A DNA stretch of 64,000 nt from CBDFHC01 sp965247585. GTDB taxonomy: Bacteria; Chloroflexota; Dehalococcoidia; Lucifugimonadales; GCA-2712585. The notes beneath the pieces were generated by a model that worked only from the letters and a program-made list of their open reading frames with translations, was not told the DNA's origin and ran no database searches. The translations under genes and the position numbers were made by a program. The stretch lies in NCBI GenBank assembly GCA_965247585.1, contig CBDFHC010000005.1:434001-498000 (forward strand). The letters are read 5' to 3'. This document shows, in pieces, positions 50,523 through 58,227 of the stretch. Each line of letters starts with the position of its first letter. The first letter of the stretch is position 1.

Positions 50523-51584
50523 CTAGGTGGTGGGCGCCAACAGTGCCGCCTCAACCTCCTCCAGGCTAGATGGGACCTCCACGGTCTCCGTGTTAAAGGT
50601 GCGCACCGCCAGCTCCGGGTCCTTCAGCCCCGTGCCGGTAATGACGCACACCACCCGCTGCTCCCGCAGGTCCAGGCCGGAGCGGTGCAGCTTGATAAGC
50701 CCCGCCACGCAGGCGGCGGAGGCCGGCTCGCAGAAGATGCCCTCTCCGGCGCTCATAAGCCGGTAGGCGTCCAGGATCTCGGAGTCATCCACCGCGTCTA
50801 TGGCGCCGCCGGATTGCTCAGCGGCGTTGAGGGCGGCCTCCCAGCTAGCGGGGTTGCCGATTCGGATTGCAGAGGCGATGGTTTCCGGCTTTTCCACCGG
50901 CCGCCCCAGGACGATGGGGGCCGACCCGGCGGCCTGGACCCCCATCATTCGGGGGCGCTTCGCCGCCTTTCCGGCGCGGTGATATTCCACGAACCCCTTC
51001 CAGTACGCCGTAATGTTGCCCGCGTTGCCCACGGGGATGCACAGAAGGTCCGGCGCGTCACCCAGGTCATCCACAATCTCAAAGGCCCCGGTCTTCTGTC
51101 CCTCTATCCGGTACGGGTTAACCGAGTTCACCAGCGTGAGCGGATGCCGGGTGGCCAGTTGGCGCACCAGCGAGAGGGCGCGGTCAAAGTTGCCGTCCAC
51201 CACCAAAATCCTGGCGCCGTAGGCGTAGGCCTGGGCCAGCTTTCCGGTGGCCACGTCCCCCTTGGGCACCAGGACGGTGGCCGGGATCTCGAAATGCGCC
51301 CCGTAGGAGGCGGCCGCCGCGCTGGTGTTGCCGGTGGACGCGCAGATGATGCCCCGGCTCCCATCTTCCAGCGCCTTGGCCACGGCCATCACCATGCCGC
51401 GGTCCTTGAACGATCCCGTGGGGTTGCAGCCTTCTAGCTTGAAATATATCTCCGGGCAACCCAGTTCCCGGCCCAGCCGGTTGGACCGGACCAGGGGAGT
51501 GCTCCCCTCGCCCAGGGAGATCATGGGGGTAGCCTCTCCCACCGGAAGGTAGGACTTGTACCGGCCTAGAACTCCTTGGGCCAT
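50523..51584 (-). CDS. thrC: Threonine synthase
   Basis: A 353-residue PLP enzyme that makes threonine from phosphohomoserine. The PLP Lys is in PTGSFKDRGM (about residue 61), with GEGSTPLVRSNRLG before it, CASTGNTSAAAASYGA and the phosphate loop VGNAGNITAYWKGF. Short class II type without N-terminal extension. Follows hom by 13 bases, so the two steps of threonine synthesis are co-transcribed; homoserine kinase is not in the window. Confidence 0.95.
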   Translation of the reverse strand: MAQGVLGRYKSYLPVGEATPMISLGEGSTPLVRSNRLGRELGCPEIYFKLEGCNPTGSFKDRGMVMAVAKALEDGSRGIICASTGNTSAAAASYGAHFEIPATVLVPKGDVATGKLAQAYAYGARILVVDGNFDRALSLVRQLATRHPLTLVNSVNPYRIEGQKTGAFEIVDDLGDAPDLLCIPVGNAGNITAYWKGFVEYHRAGKAAKRPRMMGVQAAGSAPIVLGRPVEKPETIASAIRIGNPASWEAALNAAEQSGGAIDAVDDSEILDAYRLMSAGEGIFCEPASAACVAGLIKLHRSGLDLREQRVVCVITGTGLKDPELAVRTFNTETVEVPSSLEEVEAALLAPTT

Positions 51585-51597
51585 GGCTTTCTGCCGC

Positions 51598-52905
51598 CTA
51601 AGCGGGCAACTCCTCCACTCGAATCAGGTTATCCACCTTTTCCACCACGTCCAGCCCGGTCAGCAAGGCCACGGACTCGCGCACCGCCGCCTCCTTGGCC
51701 GGATGGGTGGTTATCACCAGCTCCGCCGTCTGCCTTTGCGAGTCGGTGTCTTTCTGGATTACCGAGGCGATGCTTATGTTTAGGCCACCCAGCACGCGGG
51801 CGATCTGCGCCAGGACGCCGGCGCGGTCCGGAGCGGTAAGCCGGTAATAGTAGCTGGTCTCAAGCTCCGTCATGGGGAGGACCTCCAGCGTGCCGTCCAG
51901 CGGGATGATGCCCAGCGGCCTGCCGCCGGAGGCGATCCACCGGCCCAACTCCACCAGGTTCCCCACCACGGCGCTGGTGGTGGGCTCGCGGCCAGCCCCC
52001 TGCCCATGAAACACGGTCCTGCCGGCCAGGTCCCCTTCCACCTCCACGGCGTTAAATGCCCCGCCAACCTTGGCCAACACGTGCCCCTGGGGGATGAGGG
52101 CAGGGTGCACCCGGGCCTCTATGCCCTGGCCCTGCTGCCTGGCGATGGCCAGCAGCTTGATTGAGTAACCCAGCTCATTAGCGTAACGGAAGTCTCGCGC
52201 ATCAAGGCGGGAGATGCCCTCTCTAAAAATCTGGTCGGGATGGACCCAGGAATGGAACGCCAGGGTGGCCAAAATGGCCAGTTTATAGGCGGCGTCAATT
52301 CCTTCCACGTCATTGGTTGGATCGGCCTCAGCATAACCTAGCTCTTGAGCCAACTTCAAGGCGACGGCCCCATCCATGCCCTGGTCTTCCATGTTGCTGA
52401 GGATGAAGTTGGTTGTGCCGTTGATAATGGCGTGGACTGAGTGGATGCGGTTGGCCAGCAGGTCCTTCATGAGGGGTCCAATGATTGGGATGCCCCCGCC
52501 CACTGCGCCCTCGAATAGAAGGCTCCTTCCGGAGCCTTCCGCGGCGGCCAAGAGGGAGGGTCCCATTTTGGCCATCACCTCTTTGTTGGCCGTGACCACG
52601 TCCTTGCCGCGCTCCAAGGCCGTCCTGATGTAGCCCGCGGCGGGCTCCTCCCCACCCATAAGCTCCACCACCACTTGAATTGCCGGGTCCTCCAGCACAT
52701 CAGCGGGATTAGACGTAAGGAGGCCGGAGGGAAACAACGGGTCTCTGGGCTTCGAGGGGTCTCTGACCAGCGCCTTGCGAAGCTCCAGGGGCGCCCCTAT
52801 GCGGGCGGCCAGCCAGTCTTTTTTACAGAGCAGGGCGCGGGCAACGCCCCCACCAACAACCCCCAACCCCAACAGGCCTACTCCAATGGGCTGGGGCCGG
52901 TTCAA
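51598..52905 (-). CDS. hom: Homoserine dehydrogenase
   Basis: A 435-residue enzyme that reduces aspartate semialdehyde to homoserine. The NAD(P) motif is VGLLGLGVVGGGVA near the N-terminus; the catalytic domain has GGGIPIIGPLMKDL, INGTTNFIL and EADPTNDVEGIDAAYKL. A C-terminal ACT domain (about 355-435, with GVLAQIARVLGGLNISIASVIQ) suggests feedback control by threonine. TTG 52905 is preferred because it overlaps the SurA-like stop by four bases (TTGA) with GGAGG just upstream; an ATG at 52965 would lie well inside the previous gene. Confidence 0.95.
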   Translation of the reverse strand: MNRPQPIGVGLLGLGVVGGGVARALLCKKDWLAARIGAPLELRKALVRDPSKPRDPLFPSGLLTSNPADVLEDPAIQVVVELMGGEEPAAGYIRTALERGKDVVTANKEVMAKMGPSLLAAAEGSGRSLLFEGAVGGGIPIIGPLMKDLLANRIHSVHAIINGTTNFILSNMEDQGMDGAVALKLAQELGYAEADPTNDVEGIDAAYKLAILATLAFHSWVHPDQIFREGISRLDARDFRYANELGYSIKLLAIARQQGQGIEARVHPALIPQGHVLAKVGGAFNAVEVEGDLAGRTVFHGQGAGREPTTSAVVGNLVELGRWIASGGRPLGIIPLDGTLEVLPMTELETSYYYRLTAPDRAGVLAQIARVLGGLNISIASVIQKDTDSQRQTAELVITTHPAKEAAVRESVALLTGLDVVEKVDNLIRVEELPA

Positions 52906-54080
52906 CTCCCCTCCTGCTCTCCTCGCCTCTGCTTCGCCGTTTCGTTTATCTGTTTCTGGGCCCACGCGTACAGCTTGCTGTTGTACTTCACCGAGACCCA
53001 GCCTTCGGAAGTACCGATCTCAAACCGCTCCTTGATCCACTCCTGGAGGGCTATATCCTTCCTGCGGGCCTGCCAGCGGTCTTCCACCGGCCGCACCTCC
53101 GGCCCGTCGGTCACTTTGAAGATATAGTAGTGCTGGCTGCTGTCAATAGGATCGCTGATCTGGTTTAGTGGAATCGCCGGTATGTCATCGGTGCCGAAGA
53201 TGTGCCCGTCCAGGGCAGGGAACGCCCCTTTGGGCATCCAGCCAACATAGCCGTTGGAATCGGCGAACTGATAGAGCGGCTGGCCCGCGACGTCGTAGGC
53301 GAAATCGGACGCAACAATTGCGAAGGGCTCGTTATCCAGGCGCCTCCTGATCCCGGGGACGTCCTGGAACTTTTCCGGGTTCGGGATGTTCGGCCCGGGG
53401 AGGAGGGGCACCCTGACCCATGAGACTTCGACGTGCTCTGTCTCCAGGGAGAGGTTGGCCCCAACGGCGTCCCGCATGCGGGAGAAGTAGATCTGCTCTT
53501 CGATCAGCGTGCGAAAGTCGCCGTCCGAAAGGCGGTTCCTGTTGAGATAGCTCTGGTACACCTCCTTGCGCTCCCGCTCTATCTGGTCTTCAGATACCTC
53601 CTGCCCCTCAGGAACGGGTGGAGTGAAGTTGAACCTGATGAAATCCTCCACGTCTTCCTTGGTTACGGCGACGGCAAAGTCCGGCGCCGCCTGTTTTAGC
53701 ATCTCCATCTGGACCATCCCCAGGGTAAACGGCCCGGAGGCCACGTTAATATCGTCGTTCCAGAGGACGCGCATGATCTCCATGAGGCCCACAGGCCCGG
53801 TGAAGTTTTGACCGGCCTGGATCATCCGGGCGCGTTGCACAACGTCCGCCTGGGTAAACTTGGTTTCGTTTACGTTGGCCAGCGCGGCGCGAGGCGGTAG
53901 GAAGTAGTACTTGTACCAACCGCCCGCCACAAGCCCGGCTATGATCAGCAGCACAATGGCGCCGGTGATGATCGCCAGACGGCGGCGGCGCGGGTCATGA
54001 AGGGCGTTGAGGCGGCGCATACGCCGGTCAGTGGCTTCTGGTTCTTGCTGGGAGCGCCTTCTATTCCGGGGAGTAGACAT
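52902..54080 (-). CDS. SurA-like peptidyl-prolyl isomerase/chaperone, membrane-anchored
   Basis: A 392-residue protein with one N-terminal membrane helix (about 35-56, LAIITGAIVLLIIAGLVAGG). The SurA N-domain-like helical part follows (KFTQADVVQRARMIQAGQN), and a degenerate parvulin-type domain, with the phrases GWMPKGAFPALDGHIFG and SSQHYYIFKVTDGPEVRPVE. This plan fits PrsA/SurA folding factors that help proteins outside the membrane. The catalytic capacity of the parvulin part is uncertain. It begins a minus-strand operon with hom. Confidence 0.8.
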   Translation of the reverse strand: MSTPRNRRRSQQEPEATDRRMRRLNALHDPRRRRLAIITGAIVLLIIAGLVAGGWYKYYFLPPRAALANVNETKFTQADVVQRARMIQAGQNFTGPVGLMEIMRVLWNDDINVASGPFTLGMVQMEMLKQAAPDFAVAVTKEDVEDFIRFNFTPPVPEGQEVSEDQIERERKEVYQSYLNRNRLSDGDFRTLIEEQIYFSRMRDAVGANLSLETEHVEVSWVRVPLLPGPNIPNPEKFQDVPGIRRRLDNEPFAIVASDFAYDVAGQPLYQFADSNGYVGWMPKGAFPALDGHIFGTDDIPAIPLNQISDPIDSSQHYYIFKVTDGPEVRPVEDRWQARRKDIALQEWIKERFEIGTSEGWVSVKYNSKLYAWAQKQINETAKQRRGEQEGS

Positions 54081-54150
54081 TAGGGGAAACCTTTAATGAC
54101 GGGCGGCCGATTCTGGCTGTGGGAATCCGCCAAGCCTGGCAGGGGCGCGC

Positions 54151-54435
54151 TTAGTTAACCAGCCGGCCGTGGTTGGGGCTCATAGGCAGCAGCGCCACGG
54201 TACGGGCGCGCTTGATGGCCCTGGTCAGCGCCCTCTGGTGGCGCGCGCAGTTGCCCGTCTTGCGCCTGGGGTCTATTTTGAACCGGTCAGAAAGATAGCG
54301 CCTGATCCTTCCCACGTCTTTGTAGTCAATGTACGAGACGTGCTCCACGCAGAAGGCACACACCTTCCGGCGCGGCACGAAGCGGCGCCTGGGCCTCTCT
54401 CTAGACGGGTCTCTTCTCCGCGGTCCGGTAGTCAT
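54151..54435 (-). CDS. rpsR: Ribosomal protein S18
   Basis: A 94-residue S18. After a basic start (PRRRDPSRERPRRRF) comes VPRRKVCAFCVEHVSYIDYKD and the conserved IDPRRKTGNCARHQRALTRAIKRAR. The Cys pair CAFC with later CARH makes this the zinc-binding form. Last gene of rpsF-ssb-rpsR, the usual order. Confidence 0.97.
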   Translation of the reverse strand: MTTGPRRRDPSRERPRRRFVPRRKVCAFCVEHVSYIDYKDVGRIRRYLSDRFKIDPRRKTGNCARHQRALTRAIKRARTVALLPMSPNHGRLVN

Positions 54436-54471
54436 CTGGTTGGCTGGTCCTCCGATAAGCTTGTCAAGATT

Positions 54472-54876
54472 CTAGAAAGGCAGGTCATCCGGGTCCTCTG
54501 GGACCTCCGCGCCGGTGTCCCCGCCCGGGTCCATAGGCGCGGACCCCTGGTCCAGGAAGAGGACGGAGCTGGCGATGACTTCGCTTACGAAGCGGGGCTG
54601 TCCGTCCTGCCCTTCCCACCGGCGGCTGCGGAACCTACCTTCGATATATGCCTGCCTGCCCTTGGTCAAAAACTGGTTGCATTGCTCCGCCAGCCGGTCC
54701 CAGGCCACCACGGTGAACCACTCCGTCTCCTCCCTTCGCTCCCCATCCTGCGTCCGGTACGCCCGATTGGTTGCCAGCCGGAAGGTGGTGACCGGTTTGC
54801 CGCTGGGCGTGTAGCGCAACTCCGGGTCCGTGCCCAGATTGCCAATGACCATGATTTTGTTTAGACCAGCCGCCAT
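54472..54876 (-). CDS. ssb: Single-stranded DNA-binding protein
   Basis: A 134-residue SSB. The OB fold has NKIMVIGNLGTDPELRYTPSG and RTQDGERREETEWFTVVAW. The tail ends DPDDLPF, the acidic tip that binds partner proteins. It lies between rpsF and rpsR, three bases after rpsF. The spacer between OB fold and tip is short (about 25 residues). Confidence 0.97.
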   Translation of the reverse strand: MAAGLNKIMVIGNLGTDPELRYTPSGKPVTTFRLATNRAYRTQDGERREETEWFTVVAWDRLAEQCNQFLTKGRQAYIEGRFRSRRWEGQDGQPRFVSEVIASSVLFLDQGSAPMDPGGDTGAEVPEDPDDLPF

Positions 54877-54879
54877 AAC

Positions 54880-55620
54880 CTAACTCCGCTGCTCTTCAGC
54901 ATCACCGGCCTCGGCGGCGGCGGGCTGCAAATCCTCGCCGGCGGCGGGCTCTTCAACATCAGGCGCCGCTGGCGTCTCCACCTGGGCTTCTGCGGTGGGC
55001 TCAGCAACTTCAGCCGCCGCGGGTGCGTCTACCTGGGCCTCGATGGACGCAGGGGCCTCGGCCTGGGCCGGTTCGGCTTCTGCGGTGGGCTCAGCAACAT
55101 CGGGCGCCGCGGGCGCGTCTACCTGGCCTTCAGCGGGCGCCGGGGCCTCGGCCGGTTCGGCTTCTGCGGTGGGATCAGCAACATGGGGCTCCGCGGGCGC
55201 GTCTACCTGGGCTTCAGCGGGCGCCGGGGCATCGGCGGGCGCCGCTAAGGCAGCTTCGGCCGCCACCGGGACGCCGACAGGGGCCATTGCGGGGGCGGGG
55301 CGGGCATCCGGCGGCACAGGCCTGGGCCGCGACTCAACGGTGGGCGTGGCCCGCACCACCATGGACCGTAGCACCGGCTCCGTCAGCCTTAGCTGTGCTT
55401 CCAACTCCCGGATGAACGACCCCTCCTGGTTGAACTTGATCAGGTAGTAGGACCCCTCCAGGTAGTTCTGCCCGGCGCGCTTAATGGGGTATGCCAGGCG
55501 CCGTGTTCCCCAGTCGTCTTCCGAGACGATCTCGCCGCCCTCGCGGGTCAGCAGATCATTCACACGCTCTCTGGCGCTGGCGTTCTCCTCCTGGCTCAGC
55601 GCCGGGTTGAGCACCAACAT
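54880..55620 (-). CDS. rpsF: Ribosomal protein S6 with long repeat-rich C-terminal tail
   Basis: A 246-residue protein from ATG 55620. The S6 fold occupies the first 95 residues (SQEENASARERVNDLLTREGGEI, DWGTRRLAYPIKRAGQNYLEG and EPVLRSMVVR). The remaining 150 residues are almost entirely Ala, Pro, Glu and Val in repeats such as APAEAQVDAPAEP. S6 is usually 95-135 residues, so the tail is unusual. The conserved S6 N-terminal Tyr-Glu precedes this ATG in frame (IQDYEI), so the true start may be a non-standard codon (ATC at 55638) with GGGAG six bases upstream. First gene of rpsF-ssb-rpsR. Confidence 0.94.
   Translation of the reverse strand: MLVLNPALSQEENASARERVNDLLTREGGEIVSEDDWGTRRLAYPIKRAGQNYLEGSYYLIKFNQEGSFIRELEAQLRLTEPVLRSMVVRATPTVESRPRPVPPDARPAPAMAPVGVPVAAEAALAAPADAPAPAEAQVDAPAEPHVADPTAEAEPAEAPAPAEGQVDAPAAPDVAEPTAEAEPAQAEAPASIEAQVDAPAAAEVAEPTAEAQVETPAAPDVEEPAAGEDLQPAAAEAGDAEEQRS
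54960..55250 (-). repeat. Tandem imperfect 84-90 bp repeats in the rpsF tail
   Basis: The + strand phrase TTCTGCGGTGGG recurs at 54988, 55078 and 55162, spaced 90 and 84 bases. Each unit encodes about 28-30 residues, Ala/Pro/Glu-rich with VDAPA and PTAEAEP. The codon multiples keep the frame, so the repeat can grow or shrink without disrupting translation. Confidence 0.75.
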
Positions 55621-55703
55621 AATTTCGTAGTCTTGGATTATCTTCTCCCTGTTTAGAAGCTGTCAGCGATTATAGCATTGGCCCGTCTCCAGCCTCAACC
55701 GAG

Positions 55704-56948
55704 TCAGGAGTCAAGGCCGGGTACGGGGAAGCCGGATGCCAGCGCCTCTGCCTCTTCCTTGACGCTTTTCAGCGCGCCCTGGTCATCTCGCCTGGTGATT
55801 GCCCGAACTATCAGCTCTCCGATTGTTCTCATATCGTCACGGCCGAAGCCACGGCTGGTCACCGCCGCGGCGCCCAGCCGCAGGCCGCTGGCCACCCTGG
55901 GCGGTTCCGGATCGTAGGGTATGGCGTTCTTGTTAACTACGATGGATACGTCCTCAAGGATTTGCTCCGCCTCATTCCCCTTCACCTCCAGCGACCGCAG
56001 GTCCACCAGAAGAAGGTGATTGTCCGTGCCGCCGGAAACGATGCGCAGCCCGCCAGCGGCCAGCGACGCGGCCAGCGCCCGGGCGTTATCCACCACGGCG
56101 TGGGCGTAGTCCGAGAAGGAAGGCTCCAACGCCTCGCCGAAGCACACCGCCTTGGCGGCGATGACGTGCATGAAAGGGCCTCCCTGGGCGTTGGGGAATA
56201 CCGCCCGGTCCACCTTTCGGGCCAACCCCGCCTCGGCGAGGATGAGGCCGCCCCGGGGCCCCCGCAGCGTTTTCTGCGTGGTGGAGGTGACGATCTGGGC
56301 GTGGGGCACCGGCGAGGGGTGGGCGCCACCGGCTATCAGCCCGGCGATGTGGGCCATGTCCACCATGAGGATGGCGCCTACATCGTCGGCGATACGGCGG
56401 AACCGTGCGAAGTCAATTAGCCTGGGATATGCGGTGTAGCCTGCCACAATAAGCTTGGGCTGGTGCTCCCGCGCCAGCTGCTCCACCTCTTCATAGTCAA
56501 TGGTCTCGGTTTCCCGGTCCACCCCGTAGGCCACGAAGTTGTATAGCTTGCCGGAGAAGTTCACCGGGCTGCCGTGGGTCAGGTGACCGCCCTGGTCCAA
56601 GCGCATCCCCATGACGGTGTCACCGGGCGTCAGCAGCGCGAAGTAGGCCCCCATATTGGCCTGGGCGCCGCTGTGGGGCTGAACGTTAGCGTGCTCCACC
56701 CCGAACAGCTCTTTGGCCCGCTCCCGCGCCAGCTCTTCCACCACGTCCACGTGCTGGCAACCGCCGTAGTAGCGCCTGCCGGGATAGCCCTCGGCGTACT
56801 TGTTGTTCAACACCGTGGCCTGGGCCTCCAGCACGGCCTTGCTGGCGTAGTTCTCCGAGGCGATCAGCACGATGTTGGAGCGCTGTCGCTGGTTCTCCCG
56901 CTCAATAGCCTGGGCTACCTGGGGGTCCACCTCTTGAAGGGCGGTCAT
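55704..56948 (-). CDS. glyA: Serine hydroxymethyltransferase
   Basis: A 414-residue PLP enzyme that turns serine and tetrahydrofolate into glycine and methylene-tetrahydrofolate. Motifs: IVLIASENYAS, NVQPHSGAQANMGAYFA, MVDMAHIAGLIAGGAHPSP and the PLP-Lys segment TTQKTLRGPRGG. Most family members have THK here, with His stacking on PLP; Gln replaces it. Standard length. The gap to the rpsF gene is 83 bases, and upstream is repeat copy 5. Confidence 0.96.
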   Translation of the reverse strand: MTALQEVDPQVAQAIERENQRQRSNIVLIASENYASKAVLEAQATVLNNKYAEGYPGRRYYGGCQHVDVVEELARERAKELFGVEHANVQPHSGAQANMGAYFALLTPGDTVMGMRLDQGGHLTHGSPVNFSGKLYNFVAYGVDRETETIDYEEVEQLAREHQPKLIVAGYTAYPRLIDFARFRRIADDVGAILMVDMAHIAGLIAGGAHPSPVPHAQIVTSTTQKTLRGPRGGLILAEAGLARKVDRAVFPNAQGGPFMHVIAAKAVCFGEALEPSFSDYAHAVVDNARALAASLAAGGLRIVSGGTDNHLLLVDLRSLEVKGNEAEQILEDVSIVVNKNAIPYDPEPPRVASGLRLGAAAVTSRGFGRDDMRTIGELIVRAITRRDDQGALKSVKEEAEALASGFPVPGLDS

Positions 56949-57247
56949 GGTTCCTCCCGGAACGATGCGGAGAGCCAGCTTCCGGCTATCTCACGCGTAT
57001 GGCCCCGCTGTCCCGAAAGTGGGCCGTCAGCGGTTGGATAAGTCTACGGGCCGTCTGCGAAGGGTGTCAACGAAACTCTACGCAGGGGAGGAGTATTTGA
57101 GGAGGTGTCCTCTATCCGCCTATGACGCACTTCCGAAGAGGGGGAATGCCCCTTCTGGAGACACCCTCGGCAGGTTTCCATTAAGGGACGATGTTTCTAT
57201 TTTCGCACCAATCAGCGAGGGCGAAACGTTGGGCGCTGTTAGGGGCT

Positions 57248-57367
57248 ACAAATCACAGGTTGGTGTTGCCCACCATCCCGCCCAGTACGGTATTAAAGTT
57301 GGTTTCTGAGGGACACCCTCAGACTCCCGGCAGGGAACCCAGGTTCCCTGCACCCTCCTGTGTGGTT
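57248..57367 (+). repeat. Intergenic repeat family, copy 5
   Basis: In the 440-base gap 56949-57388 between glyA and the SDR gene. CAAATCACAGGTTGGTG is followed by a diverged middle, then CTGAGGG-ACA-CCCTCAG, ACTCCCGGCAGG and the tail CACCCTCCTGTGTGGTTGG shared with copy 4. Upstream of it (57070-57090) CTCTACGCAGG also occurs near copy 1 (about 1883). No gene or terminator is seen in the rest. Confidence 0.8.
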
Positions 57368-57388
57368 GGGCTCTGCGCGGAGGCCGGG

Positions 57389-58138
57389 TCAGACGGCGGT
57401 GAAGCCCCCGTCTATCACCAGCTCGGCCCCGGTAACGTAGGACGACTCGTCTGAGGCCAGGTACAGCACCCCGTAGGCCACTTCGTCCGGCTCCGCGGGA
57501 CGCCCCAGGGGCAGGTTGTTCATTCGCGGCCCCAGGAACTCCGGGTCGTCCAGCCGGTCCTCGGTCATGGGAGTGCGTATCAGCCCCGGGTGTACCGAGT
57601 TGGCCCGGATCCCGTCCCCGGCGAACTCTATGGCGGTGGACTTGGTAAATATCCGCACCGCACCCTTGGACGAGGTGTACGCGGCCCGGTCCACCATACC
57701 GCCGATGCCCGCGGTTGACGAGATGTTAACTATGGAGCCGCCGCCCGCCTTCCGCATCTCCGGCGCCACCGCCTTGGTGCCGAGGAAGACCCCCTTGGCG
57801 TTCACGTTCATCGTCCGGTCCCAGTCTCCCACCGTCGTCTGCTCTACCCAGCCGGGAATGGAGATCCCGGCGTTGTTCACCAGGACGTTCAGCTTCCCGA
57901 AACGGCTCACGGTCTCCCGAACGGCGCGCTGCCAGTCATCCTCGCTAGTGACGTCCAGCCGGATGAACAGGGCGTCCCCGCCCAGCTCGTTGATCTGGGC
58001 CACGGTCTTTTGGCCGTCCTCTTCCAAAACGTCGGCCACCACCACCTTGGCCCCCTCCCGCGCGAAGAGCTTCGCCTCCGCGGCGCCCATTCCCCGGGCG
58101 CCCCCGGTGATCATAGCAACCTTACCTGCTAGCCTCAT
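57389..58138 (-). CDS. Short-chain dehydrogenase/reductase
   Basis: A 249-residue classical SDR. Cofactor motif VAMITGGARGMGAAEAKLF, NNAGIS, and the catalytic Ser, Tyr and Lys in IVNISSTAGI and AYTSSKGAV. The C-terminal PLGRPAEPDEVAYGVLYLASDESSYVTGAELVIDGG is typical. It reduces or oxidises a keto or hydroxy compound with NAD(P). The substrate is not deducible. Located between repeat copy 5 and the large lipoprotein. Confidence 0.93.
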   Translation of the reverse strand: MRLAGKVAMITGGARGMGAAEAKLFAREGAKVVVADVLEEDGQKTVAQINELGGDALFIRLDVTSEDDWQRAVRETVSRFGKLNVLVNNAGISIPGWVEQTTVGDWDRTMNVNAKGVFLGTKAVAPEMRKAGGGSIVNISSTAGIGGMVDRAAYTSSKGAVRIFTKSTAIEFAGDGIRANSVHPGLIRTPMTEDRLDDPEFLGPRMNNLPLGRPAEPDEVAYGVLYLASDESSYVTGAELVIDGGFTAV

Positions 58139-58227
58139 CTCGGCCTCCTCTACCGGCGCTTGACGCCTTCGGCATTGTTCAGTATTTAAAGCGGTGCCGG
58201 GACCCTGCTCGCCTGTCCGGCAATATA

